This document shows positions 34,853-42,254 of a DNA stretch of 45,898 nt, piece after piece. Numbering within the stretch: the stretch's first letter is position 1; each line of letters begins with the position of its first letter. The notes under the pieces were generated by a model, which ran no database searches, was not told the DNA's origin, and saw only the letters and a list, made by a program, of their open reading frames with translations. Source of the stretch: Candidatus Sulfopaludibacter sp. SbA3 (lineage in GTDB: Bacteria > Acidobacteriota > Terriglobia > Bryobacterales > Bryobacteraceae); assembly GCA_945861625.1 (NCBI GenBank), contig CAMAVI010000020.1, positions 1-45,898 of the forward strand. The letters are read 5' to 3'. A program made the position numbers and the translations under genes.

Positions 34853-34927
34853 GTCTTTCTTTCCTCCGATGGCGCTGAGCGCCATCAGTATTGTGTCTTG
34901 GTTGAGAGCGAAACATACGTGTGAAAT

Positions 34928-35568
34928 CTAGTTATTGCGATAGCCTGTCTCCTTCATCATCTGCATTGCCGCGACAGCCTCCGGTACGTTGGGATCCATG
35001 GCGGAGGCCTGCCGGAACATGCTGCGCCATTTTTCGTATCGCCGGCCTTCATGTAGGCCATCGCCAAGTGATAGCGGACGGTCACGCCGCCTTTCGCCGC
35101 GGCCCGCTGCAGATGATCGATAGCGTTGGAATAGAGACCTTTGCGGAAGTAGGCCCACCCGATCGTGTCTTCGACGAACACATTGTTGGGGGCCAGTTCC
35201 TGTGCCTGTTGCGCGTATTTCAGGGCCTCGTCGGCTTGGCCCATTTCATTCGCCAGCAGATACGCAATGCTGTTGAGTGCCGGCACATTTGCCGGATCCG
35301 CTTCCAGAGCTTTGCGGTAGTGCTGAATCGCCGCGGCCGGATTCTTGGGCTTCTCTTCGACTTGTGCCATCCCCAATTCACACCTCACTTGGATTGTGGG
35401 AGTCCGGGGGATGTACTCGAAGAACTTCCGAGCCTGATCCAGTTTGCCGTCCGCCAGTTCGACGTAGGCTGCCGCGATGCGGGCATCCATGAGACTCGGT
35501 GCGCCGTAAGAGCCGCCACGAACGCTTTTCTGGCTTCCTCTGCGAGTTGATCTACCCTTCGCGACCAC
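34928..35568 (-). pseudogene. C-terminal part of the interrupted PrsT-like TPR lipoprotein gene
   Basis: The first 180 codons (SLMDARIAAAYVELADGKLD, IQHYRKALEADPANVPALN, AIDHLQRAAAKGG) are tandem TPR repeats that continue the gene at 36414-38186. Near 35030-35034 the frame is lost: the expected KKWRSMFRQASAMDPN follows only in the -1 frame, as if one A was lost from a run of six. That frame ends at TAG 34928. At about 35490-35518 another shift separates it from RKAFVAAL, which lies in a different frame. So the distal part is at least twice frameshifted and has no start of its own. Confidence 0.7.
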
Positions 35569-35616
35569 TCAGGAGTAGCGGCAAACGCACTGCGTCTGGG
35601 TTCATACGTCGAGCTT

Positions 35617-35820
35617 TCAGCGAGATTCGAAGCGACCTTGCGCCCAAGCGCAGGCAAGGCAGGCGGCAAGGACCACCGCAGCCGCAACCGCGGAGGCGGC
35701 TGTGGAGAAGGCCGAACCCCGGTACTGCTGCCGACGATGCTGCGGGAAGCGCATGAGGACGAACGTGGCGAATGAGGCGCCCAGGCCGATGACGCCGATC
35801 ACCAACTGCGCCGCGCTCAT
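35617..35820 (-). CDS. Small two-helix membrane protein inside the TPR interruption
   Basis: 67 residues beginning MSAAQLVIGVIGLGASFATF, with a basic centre (FPQHRRQQYRG) and a second hydrophobic helix (AVAAAVVLAACLACA), ending in FESR. The topology fits a small inner-membrane protein. No family is recognised, and the ribosome site is poor. It lies within the segment that separates the two halves of the TPR gene. Confidence 0.45.
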   Translation of the reverse strand: MSAAQLVIGVIGLGASFATFVLMRFPQHRRQQYRGSAFSTAASAVAAAVVLAACLACAWAQGRFESR

Positions 35821-36042
35821 CTTGAGATGCTACCAGATGGGACGCCGCTATGATGGCAGAGACACTGGCTCGCCACATCGCGACAGATCGTTACTCTGCC
35901 GCGGTCCAGGGCCGCCGCGAGCCGCGACGCCTGCCTGAGTCCGGCATCTCGCCTCCCCGAGCGATTCGCCTGCGACTACGCAATGGCGATTGCGCCGAGC
36001 GCGGGCTGACGCTGTTGTGGTGCCATTACCCGTACGCACCCG

Positions 36043-36417
36043 TCACCGACTCCACAGGGTGGCGGCTGCGCCAAGCGCCATCGAGAGGATCACCGGCAGC
36101 CACAACTGCCGCTCGGCCGCGCTCGGCGTCGCCACATGCATCGCGATGGAAAGCACCATAAATGCCACCACCGCGTGCATGGACCACGCCGGAAATCGCC
36201 ACGCCAACAGCCCGGCTCTGGCAGCGACGACACTGGCCATCAACAGTATCAGCGCCGCCGAGACCGCCGACAGGCCACGCGCGGGCAGGGGCAACGCGCC
36301 GTCCCAACGACCGCCCATGGTGAGATGACCCCAGGGTGCCCCCAGCATCATTGCCGTATGGAAAGCGACGGTCACCGCTGACCCGGCAAGAAAGGCCCAC
36401 GCGCCGATTTTCATCAT
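36043..36417 (-). CDS. Small four-helix membrane protein inside the TPR interruption
   Basis: 124 residues from ATG at 36417 (MMKIGAWAFLAGSAVTVAFH), with a purine-rich ribosome region (GGAAGGGGGGAA) before it. Four hydrophobic helices are seen, with GGRWDGALPLPAR between the first two and SAAERQLWLPV between the last two. I recall similar uncharacterised proteins with a GGR...LP loop and an R-S-x-x-E-R-x-L-W end, but have no function to offer. It starts immediately after the truncated TPR frame ends and may be part of an inserted segment. Confidence 0.6.
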   Translation of the reverse strand: MMKIGAWAFLAGSAVTVAFHTAMMLGAPWGHLTMGGRWDGALPLPARGLSAVSAALILLMASVVAARAGLLAWRFPAWSMHAVVAFMVLSIAMHVATPSAAERQLWLPVILSMALGAAATLWSR

Positions 36418-38186
36418 CCCCGTTCCCCCCTTCCCCCGCCGTCGGGCTGGATAGCCACTTCATACCGGCCACTGGCGGCCATCCAGTTGCCCAGCACGTT
36501 CTGGAGTTGGGGAGACTGAGGCCGCTTGGCTACATAAGCCTGCACTGTTTGCAGCGTCATCTGCGAATTCTTGCTGGCAACATAGGTTTTCGCCAATGCA
36601 TTCAGCGCTTCCGCCTTGTCCGGCTGCATCGTAAGAACCGTTTCCAGAGACCAGCGAGCGGCCGTGAAATCTTTTTGACGGAACTGGAACACGCCATCTT
36701 GAAGAATGAGGTCCGGATTCTTCGGATACCGTACCAACCCGCGATCGATACCTTTGCGCAGCGTGGCCGCGTCCCCCGCTACAAGCAGCGCCCAATTGCG
36801 CTGTAGAATCACCGGCAGTAACTCCTTTTGGTTCTGCGGCGCCTGATCCAGCAGTTCGACCGCGGACTTCGCACTCTCCTTCGTGGAGAGGGCTTGGGCC
36901 AGTTCGACGCGGGCCGCAACCATGGTGGGGGCGAGATTGAGGGCTGTCGCGAGTTCATCCCGGCGCAAGGAGTCCTGGCCCTTGGACCGGAAAACCTGCG
37001 CCAGCAGGAAATGGGCGATGGCGGAATTGGGTTCTGCCTTACGGACTTGATTCAAATCCGCCTCGGCTTCCGCGAATCTGGCCGTGATGATGTAGAGCTT
37101 GCCCCGTTCCAGGAGCGCGTTTGTATCCTTTGGATTTTTTTGCAGCGCCGCGTTGATCACTCGCTCGGCATCCGGGAAACGGCGGGTGAAAAAGTATCCC
37201 GAGGTCAGGCGCGTGAACGCGTCGCGATCGGCGGGCGCAGCGGCTGCTTGGCGTTCCAACTCCGCGATGCCTTCCTGCGGTTTGCCGTTTTCCAGGAGAT
37301 ACAGCGCGTGCAGAGAACGATATTGTTTGTCCGGCAGAGCGGAGAGCGCCACTAGGGTCTTCTCGGCTTCCTCTTTTCTGCCCGTCGCATAGAGCACCGT
37401 ATAGAGATCCTGCAGCGCCGCGCCGTATTGGGGATTGATTTCGACGGCCCGGCGGTATGCCGCTTCTGCATCGGCGGCGCGATTCCGCGAGGCGTAAAAG
37501 CGGCCTAGCTTGTCGTGGGCTTCGGCGGTCTTGGAATCCTCCGCGACTCGCGTCAAGATTCTTTCGGCGTCCGCGGCGTTACCTTGATTGAGTCTGATCA
37601 TTGCCAAGGCGCGCGCGGAGGAAATATGCTTCGGGAACTTGGCCAGTGCCGATTGCAAGTGCGTGGCCGCGTCCTCCGGCTTGCCCATCAGGTATTCCGT
37701 CAAACCCAAAGCGCCAAGAGCGTCGGCGCTATCCGGCATGATCGCCAGCGCGGCTTGTACTCGTTGCTCGGCTTCTTTCAGCGCCTCGGGATCCCGCGTG
37801 CTGTTGATGCTGCTTGCAATCAGCTCGGCCAACTTGTTGTGCGCGGCGGCGTGTTTGGGGTCGACCTCCGTCGCCTTTACTAGCCCTTGATAAGCGGTCT
37901 TATAATCTCCCATCGCCAGATAGGCAAGACTCGCCTGATAGTAGATTTCGGGATTGTTGGGCTGGAGACGCGCGGCATTCTTGAATTCGATGAGAGCCCG
38001 TGCATACTCTTTCCGGGCCACCAACTCTTTACCACGTTGCAGGTAACCCTGTTCCGCGGTCTTGGACTGGCAGCCTCCCAGCATGGCTAAAGCCAAGGCA
38101 AATAGGCACCAAGCAACAAGCTTCCAGGCGCCCCGGTTTGGGGCACGCGGGACTTCGGAATTACGCGACGCAAATCGCGATTGCAT
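36414..38186 (-). CDS. TPR-repeat lipoprotein, PrsT-like, truncated
   Basis: 590 residues from the ATG at 38184-38186. A lipoprotein signal ends in LAMLGGC, and the rest is a long array of TPR helices (ARALIEFKNAARLQPNNPE, KTAYQGLVKATEVDPKHAA, AEAAYRRAVEINPQYGA and more). This fits the TPR lipoprotein of XrtA/PEP-CTERM exopolysaccharide systems, which is usually 800-900 residues. The homology stops at NWMAASGRYE and a foreign end (VAIQPDGGGRGERG) follows. The missing repeats occur 0.86 kb downstream. Probably an outer-membrane-anchored scaffold for polysaccharide export, now likely non-functional. Confidence 0.75.
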   Translation of the reverse strand: MQSRFASRNSEVPRAPNRGAWKLVAWCLFALALAMLGGCQSKTAEQGYLQRGKELVARKEYARALIEFKNAARLQPNNPEIYYQASLAYLAMGDYKTAYQGLVKATEVDPKHAAAHNKLAELIASSINSTRDPEALKEAEQRVQAALAIMPDSADALGALGLTEYLMGKPEDAATHLQSALAKFPKHISSARALAMIRLNQGNAADAERILTRVAEDSKTAEAHDKLGRFYASRNRAADAEAAYRRAVEINPQYGAALQDLYTVLYATGRKEEAEKTLVALSALPDKQYRSLHALYLLENGKPQEGIAELERQAAAAPADRDAFTRLTSGYFFTRRFPDAERVINAALQKNPKDTNALLERGKLYIITARFAEAEADLNQVRKAEPNSAIAHFLLAQVFRSKGQDSLRRDELATALNLAPTMVAARVELAQALSTKESAKSAVELLDQAPQNQKELLPVILQRNWALLVAGDAATLRKGIDRGLVRYPKNPDLILQDGVFQFRQKDFTAARWSLETVLTMQPDKAEALNALAKTYVASKNSQMTLQTVQAYVAKRPQSPQLQNVLGNWMAASGRYEVAIQPDGGGRGERG

Positions 38187-38433
38187 TCTAGTAGGGACCC
38201 TCATTTTGCCAAGACTAAGGCACGTCAGCGGCCAGTCTCTTGAGCAAACAGGGGTTTTACAGGACCATCAGTACTCTCAATAACTTGGCAGTGGACCCCC
38301 CAGGAAAAAAACTTGGGATTCAGTGCCAATTTTCTTCCACCGCTGGGGGAGGGGAGGAAAACACTCTCCCCCGAAATACTTAGAATTCAATGGGATGCGC
38401 CGCGCCACTCGGGTGCCTGTTATGCTGAGTGCG

Positions 38434-38772
38434 ATGATCGCCGTTATTTTTGAATTCTGGCCGGAGGCCGGGGGGCAGCAGGAGTATTTTGACCTTGCGG
38501 GCCGGTTGCGGCCGCTGCTCGAAGGCCGCGACGGCTTCCTTTCCATCGAACGATTTCAAAGCGTGACAGAGCCGGGAAAATTCGTGTCGCTTTCTTTCTG
38601 GCGCGATGAGCAAGCGGTGGAGAAGTGGCGCCGCGAAGTCCCGCACGTCGAGGCGCAATTGGCGGGCCGCGATCGCATCTTCCGCGATTACCGTCTGCGC
38701 GTCGCTACCGTTCAGCGCGACTACGGCATGCGACAGCGTGCGGAAGCGCCGCCGGAATTTCAGGGCCGCTGA
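38434..38772 (+). CDS. Antibiotic biosynthesis monooxygenase (ABM) domain protein
   Basis: 112 residues from the ATG at 38434 (MIAVIFEFWPEAGGQQEYFD); ATG 38395 is also in frame but lacks a better ribosome site. The ABM ferredoxin-like fold is seen in the order strand, helix (YFDLAGRLRPLLE), GFLSIERFQSV, SLSFWRDEQAVEKWRRE, HVEAQ, and YRLRVATVQRDY. Such proteins are small heme-degrading or quinol monooxygenases, or stress proteins. The exact reaction is unknown. It is convergent with the AAA+ gene. Confidence 0.8.
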   Translation: MIAVIFEFWPEAGGQQEYFDLAGRLRPLLEGRDGFLSIERFQSVTEPGKFVSLSFWRDEQAVEKWRREVPHVEAQLAGRDRIFRDYRLRVATVQRDYGMRQRAEAPPEFQGR

Positions 38773-38826
38773 TCCGGGCTACTTCTTCACGCCCTGCCGG
38801 TGCGCTTCATCCACGGAGGCGTGATC

Positions 38827-40074
38827 TTAGTCGCCGAAGTAGACCTTCATCGCTTCATCCACCGTTGCGCGGTCGGCGACGGCGGGGCGCTCTTCAAAAG
38901 CCGAGATGCCGCGGATGATTTTGGTGAGGTCATTGGGGAAGCATCCGCGGAGGCCTTCCGGAGCGTGCTGCAGACATTTTTGCAACACATACTCTTCCAT
39001 CTCCGGGCTGCACGGCAATTGGCGTTCCCGGCAAACACGCCGGAACAGATCGAGAAACAGCTCGCGGCCCAGCGGCTCGATCTTGATCTTGTTGGTCAGG
39101 CGGCGCATGAAGGCGTCTTCCGCCAGGTCGGAGAGCATGAGGTTCGTCGCGAACACAACCAGCAGTTCAAAGGGAACTTCAAAACTCATTCCCGAAAGCG
39201 ACAGGATGTCGTGGCGGCGGTCCATCGGAACAATCCAGCGGTTCAACAACTCGCGCGCCGTGATGCGCTGCCGCCCAAAGTCGTCAATCAGAAGAATTCC
39301 GTTGTTGGCCTTCACCTGCAGGGGCGCCGTGCAAATCCGCGTGGATTCATCCATGCGCGTATCCAGCATATCGGCCCGCATTTCACCGCCCACCTTCACC
39401 ATGGGCCGGCGGCACAGAACCCAACGGGGATCCGGACTCCCATCGGGATCCGCCAGCGGCTTATGCAGAAGCGGATCATAAATCGTCATCAACTGGCCGC
39501 CGATTTCCACCGCATAGGGAATATAAACCGAGTCGTTGGTGAAAATACGGGGCAGCCGTTCGGCGATACTGGTCTTGCCATTGCCCGTCGACCCGTAGAG
39601 CAGGAGGGATCCGCCCGTTACCAGACCCGCCCCTAACTCGCGGATCACCGTGTCGGCCAGCACCAGGTCGGACATCGCCGCTTTCAGGCTCGGAAGGGTC
39701 AGGTTCAGGCTCAGCGCCTGCGCGGACACGGCATGGCGGTAGCTGTCCAGCGTTACGGGCGCCGGGCCGGCGTACTGGTTCTTCTTGAACGCCACGTCGC
39801 TCATGCTCCGGCCCTTGGCGGTCAAGGCGATCTCATAATCGTTGCCGATCATGATCCGCGTGTCACACAAGTGTTCCTTTTGCAGGTAGCGGTAGACTGC
39901 GTGGATGATGGTCAAGCTGAGCTTGGTTCGCTCGGCTAGCATGCTCAGCGTCACAGTGCCTTCGAGATAGGCGCACTTGAGGACCAGATCCAGCACCGGG
40001 CTAAAAGACAGCCCCGTCTGTTCCAGGGTTTGCGCTTCTCCAGGCCGGTACGTGCTCACTTCCTCCGAAATCAT
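38827..40074 (-). CDS. AAA+ ATPase with N-terminal winged-helix domain
   Basis: 415 residues from the ATG at 40072-40074, with CGGAGG eleven bases upstream inside the preceding small gene. The N-terminal 95 residues look like a winged helix (LDLVLKCAYLEGTVTLSMLAERTKLSLTIIHAVYRYLQ). The ATPase has Walker A LLLYGSTGNGKTSIAE, Walker B GILLIDDFGRQ, an arginine-finger-like segment RRLTNKIKIEP, and a C-terminal helical lid. It resembles uncharacterised acidobacterial ATP-binding proteins near pilus or secretion genes. I infer regulated remodelling of an unknown partner, possibly together with the membrane peptide encoded just upstream. Confidence 0.75.
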   Translation of the reverse strand: MISEEVSTYRPGEAQTLEQTGLSFSPVLDLVLKCAYLEGTVTLSMLAERTKLSLTIIHAVYRYLQKEHLCDTRIMIGNDYEIALTAKGRSMSDVAFKKNQYAGPAPVTLDSYRHAVSAQALSLNLTLPSLKAAMSDLVLADTVIRELGAGLVTGGSLLLYGSTGNGKTSIAERLPRIFTNDSVYIPYAVEIGGQLMTIYDPLLHKPLADPDGSPDPRWVLCRRPMVKVGGEMRADMLDTRMDESTRICTAPLQVKANNGILLIDDFGRQRITARELLNRWIVPMDRRHDILSLSGMSFEVPFELLVVFATNLMLSDLAEDAFMRRLTNKIKIEPLGRELFLDLFRRVCRERQLPCSPEMEEYVLQKCLQHAPEGLRGCFPNDLTKIIRGISAFEERPAVADRATVDEAMKVYFGD

Positions 40075-40076
40075 GA

Positions 40077-40217
40077 CTAATATTTCCTCCGTATCGCCAG
40101 CATCCCGCGATGAAACCATGTCGTCAGCGCCTCGTGCTGATACAGGGCGAAGTAGCAGACCGCCGCCGCCACCACAACCCAGATGATGCCCAAGTCCCTC
40201 TGCTTACGCATGACCAT
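40077..40217 (-). CDS. 46-residue single-helix membrane protein coupled to the AAA+ gene
   Basis: MVMRKQRDLGIIWVVVAAAV begins a typical small membrane protein: basic start, a hydrophobic segment (IIWVVVAAAVCYFALY), then a polar, basic end (RGMLAIRRKY). The stop TAG (40077-40079) lies three bases before the ATG of the AAA+ ATPase, and the ATPase ribosome site GGAGG is inside its last codons, so translation is likely coupled. A second ATG at 40209-40211 is an alternative start. No family known. Confidence 0.6.
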   Translation of the reverse strand: MVMRKQRDLGIIWVVVAAAVCYFALYQHEALTTWFHRGMLAIRRKY

Positions 40218-40313
40218 CGCTCCGTCCACCAGCCTACATCACATGAGGACGCCATGGCGGGCACATCATAGGGCCCTACTTAGGGGCCTGAGCCGCCTTA
40301 CCCACCCAGCCCT

Positions 40314-40523
40314 TCACCGGGAGCTTTTCAGCTTTTCGTATTCGGTGGTGGTGATCTCGCCGCGCAGGTAGTGTTCTTCCAAGGGCGCGCGGCGCTTTCT
40401 GCCTCCGAAAAACGGCTGTTCGGACAGTTTTTCAATGCTGAATAGAGCGGCGAATACCAGGATGGCGGCTACCGCGGCCCACGGCGCCGGGTCGTTTAGA
40501 TGCTGAGCGATCAATTCGTTCAT
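40314..40523 (-). CDS. SHOCT-domain membrane protein
   Basis: 69 residues from ATG 40523 with GGGAGG five bases upstream. An N-terminal helix (PWAAVAAILVFAALFSI) anchors it in the membrane, and the C-terminus is a SHOCT motif (LRGEITTTEYEKLKSS). SHOCT segments occur at the ends of many small membrane proteins and may mediate oligomerisation. It precedes the small gene at 40217 on the same strand, separated by 96 bases, which include a short GC hairpin near 40271-40290. Confidence 0.7.
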   Translation of the reverse strand: MNELIAQHLNDPAPWAAVAAILVFAALFSIEKLSEQPFFGGRKRRAPLEEHYLRGEITTTEYEKLKSSR

Positions 40524-40634
40524 AACACCCTCCCGTGAGACCCTGGGCACGTGGGATGCCAGGCCGAACTGGGGCTTTCCAGCCAGTTGCAACAGTCAGC
40601 AAAGAGCCGAATGCCGCTTGGCCAGCCAACGAAT

Positions 40635-41699
40635 CTAGTCCAGCGCCGCGGCCACCGCTTTGCCGACTTCTTGGGTGGTTGCCGTGCCACCCATGTCGGG
40701 TGTCCGTGGCCCGCTCTCAGTGACGCGTTCAATGGCGCGCACGATGGCGTCGTGCGCCGCCGGGTATCCCAGATGATCCAGCATCATCGCGCCCGACCAG
40801 ATCTGCCCGATGGGATTGGCCAGTCCCTTGCCGGCGATGTCCGGCGCCGAGCCGTGCACGGGCTCAAACAGCGAGGGGAACTTACGCTCCGGATTAATGT
40901 TGGCCGAAGGCGCGATTGCGATGGTTCCCGTGCAGGCCGGGCCCAGATCGGAAAGAATGTCGCCGAACAGATTGGACGCCACCACGACATCGAACCAATG
41001 CGGGTTGCGGACGAAGTGGGCCGTTAAGATGTCGATGTGAAATTTGTCCACCTTCACATCCGGATAGTTCCTGGTCATCTCGGCGACGCGCTCATCCCAG
41101 TAGGGCATTGAGATGGGGATGCCATTCGATTTTGTAGCCGAGGTGAGGTGCTTCTTGGGCCGCCGCCGCGCCAGCTCAAAGGCGTAGCGCAAAACACGGT
41201 CTACTCCCGTGCGCGTGAAGATCGCTTCCTGCAGTACGAATTCGCGCTCCGTTCCCGCGAACATGCGGCCGCCCACGGAGGAATACTCCCCTTCCGTGTT
41301 CTCGCGGACCACATAAAAGTCGATGTCGCCCGGCTTGCGATTCGCCAGCGGGCAGACCACGCCGGGCATCAGGCGGACCGGGCGCAAGTTGATGTACTGG
41401 TCGAACTCGCGGCGGAACAGCACCAGCGAGCCCCACAACGAAATGTGATCCGGCACCTTCTCCGGCCAGCCCACCGCGCCGAAAAAGATCGCATCGTGTC
41501 CGCCGATCTGCTGCTTCCAGTCCTCCGGCATCATCCGGCCGTGACGCAAGTAGTAATCGCAACTGGCAAAATCGAAACCGTCGTAGCGAACGTCAATCCC
41601 GAATTTGCGCGCCGCCGCATCCAGCACGCGCATTCCTTCCGGTACAACTTCGGTTCCAATTCCATCGCCGGGAATGACGGCGATTCTGTGGGTAGGCAT
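40635..41699 (-). CDS. Tartrate / D-malate dehydrogenase (isocitrate dehydrogenase family)
   Basis: 354 residues. The family opening is RIAVIPGDGIGTEVVPEG, and the sequence contains GAVGWPEKVPDHISLWGSL typical of the tartrate/D-malate (TtuC/DmlA) branch, RENTEGEYSSVGG, the lysine and tyrosine-bearing segments TSATKSNGI and HIDILTAHFV, and NLFGDILSDLG with metal aspartates. It oxidises D-malate or tartrate with NAD. The gene stands alone. The leuB-type isopropylmalate dehydrogenase is a relative, but the WGSL/FRREF region favours tartrate dehydrogenase. Confidence 0.85.
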   Translation of the reverse strand: MPTHRIAVIPGDGIGTEVVPEGMRVLDAAARKFGIDVRYDGFDFASCDYYLRHGRMMPEDWKQQIGGHDAIFFGAVGWPEKVPDHISLWGSLVLFRREFDQYINLRPVRLMPGVVCPLANRKPGDIDFYVVRENTEGEYSSVGGRMFAGTEREFVLQEAIFTRTGVDRVLRYAFELARRRPKKHLTSATKSNGIPISMPYWDERVAEMTRNYPDVKVDKFHIDILTAHFVRNPHWFDVVVASNLFGDILSDLGPACTGTIAIAPSANINPERKFPSLFEPVHGSAPDIAGKGLANPIGQIWSGAMMLDHLGYPAAHDAIVRAIERVTESGPRTPDMGGTATTQEVGKAVAAALD

Positions 41700-42254
41700 G
41701 TTTCTTGCAGAGTAACATCCAGGCCAGCCTGCCGCGGAAGCCTGCCCGCGGCGGGCTTACTTTACATTTTGTTTACAGAAAATTAACAGCCGCCAACTTT
41801 CCTTGCCCATATACTTTGGGGCATGAAACAAACTTGCTCTTGGGGCCTTGCTCTTGTTTGGCTGTGCGCGCCACTGGTGGGATAGCGAGTTCGATAGGCG
41901 CGACTAGCGTCCCCGCCGGCGCCTCCGTGTTCCATCGCCCTGCGCTTTAATGCCACTCTGTCGTCGACCGCGGCGCCGGTGTACTTCCAGTCCGGTCCAC
42001 CGGTCATCTACGATCCGGGGATTATATATCCATCGGACTACTAATATTCCGCTCCTTCTCAGGCAGCGCAGTCCAAACGGTAGGCGTCTTCCGCGTCACA
42101 CAGTCCGGCCGCGGGCCCTTGATTCCCATCCAATAGCCCGGACTCCGCGCGGTCCTCCCGGGTCGGGCCTCGGCTAGAGCGGGGCTTCCAATATGATAAG
42201 ATCCACCCTTAGTCAAAAGCATTCCTACAATCTGATGAAAGGGAGTTGAATCCG
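41700..42254. other. Gene-poor stretch upstream of the EF-G-like gene
   Basis: It contains the remnant described at 41823-42044 and, closer to the EF-G-like gene, a TATGAT at 42192-42197 that could be a -10 element, without a clear -35. No repeat or RNA structure was recognised. Confidence 0.3.
41823..42044 (+). pseudogene. Remnant of a small secreted protein gene
   Basis: ATG 41823 opens a signal-peptide-like segment (MKQTCSWGLALVWLCAPLVG) that stops after 20 codons. In another frame follow IASSIGATSVPAGASVF and then, after a further shift, FNATLSSTAAPVYFQSGPPV ending at TAA 42042-42044. Together these patches look like one secreted protein with at least two frame breaks. No family is recognised. 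Confidence 0.4.

Noticed and set aside
38300..38345. Sigma-54 promoter near the TPR gene
   Set aside because: TTGGCAC is present on the minus strand, but the -12 GC element is missing at the right spacing.
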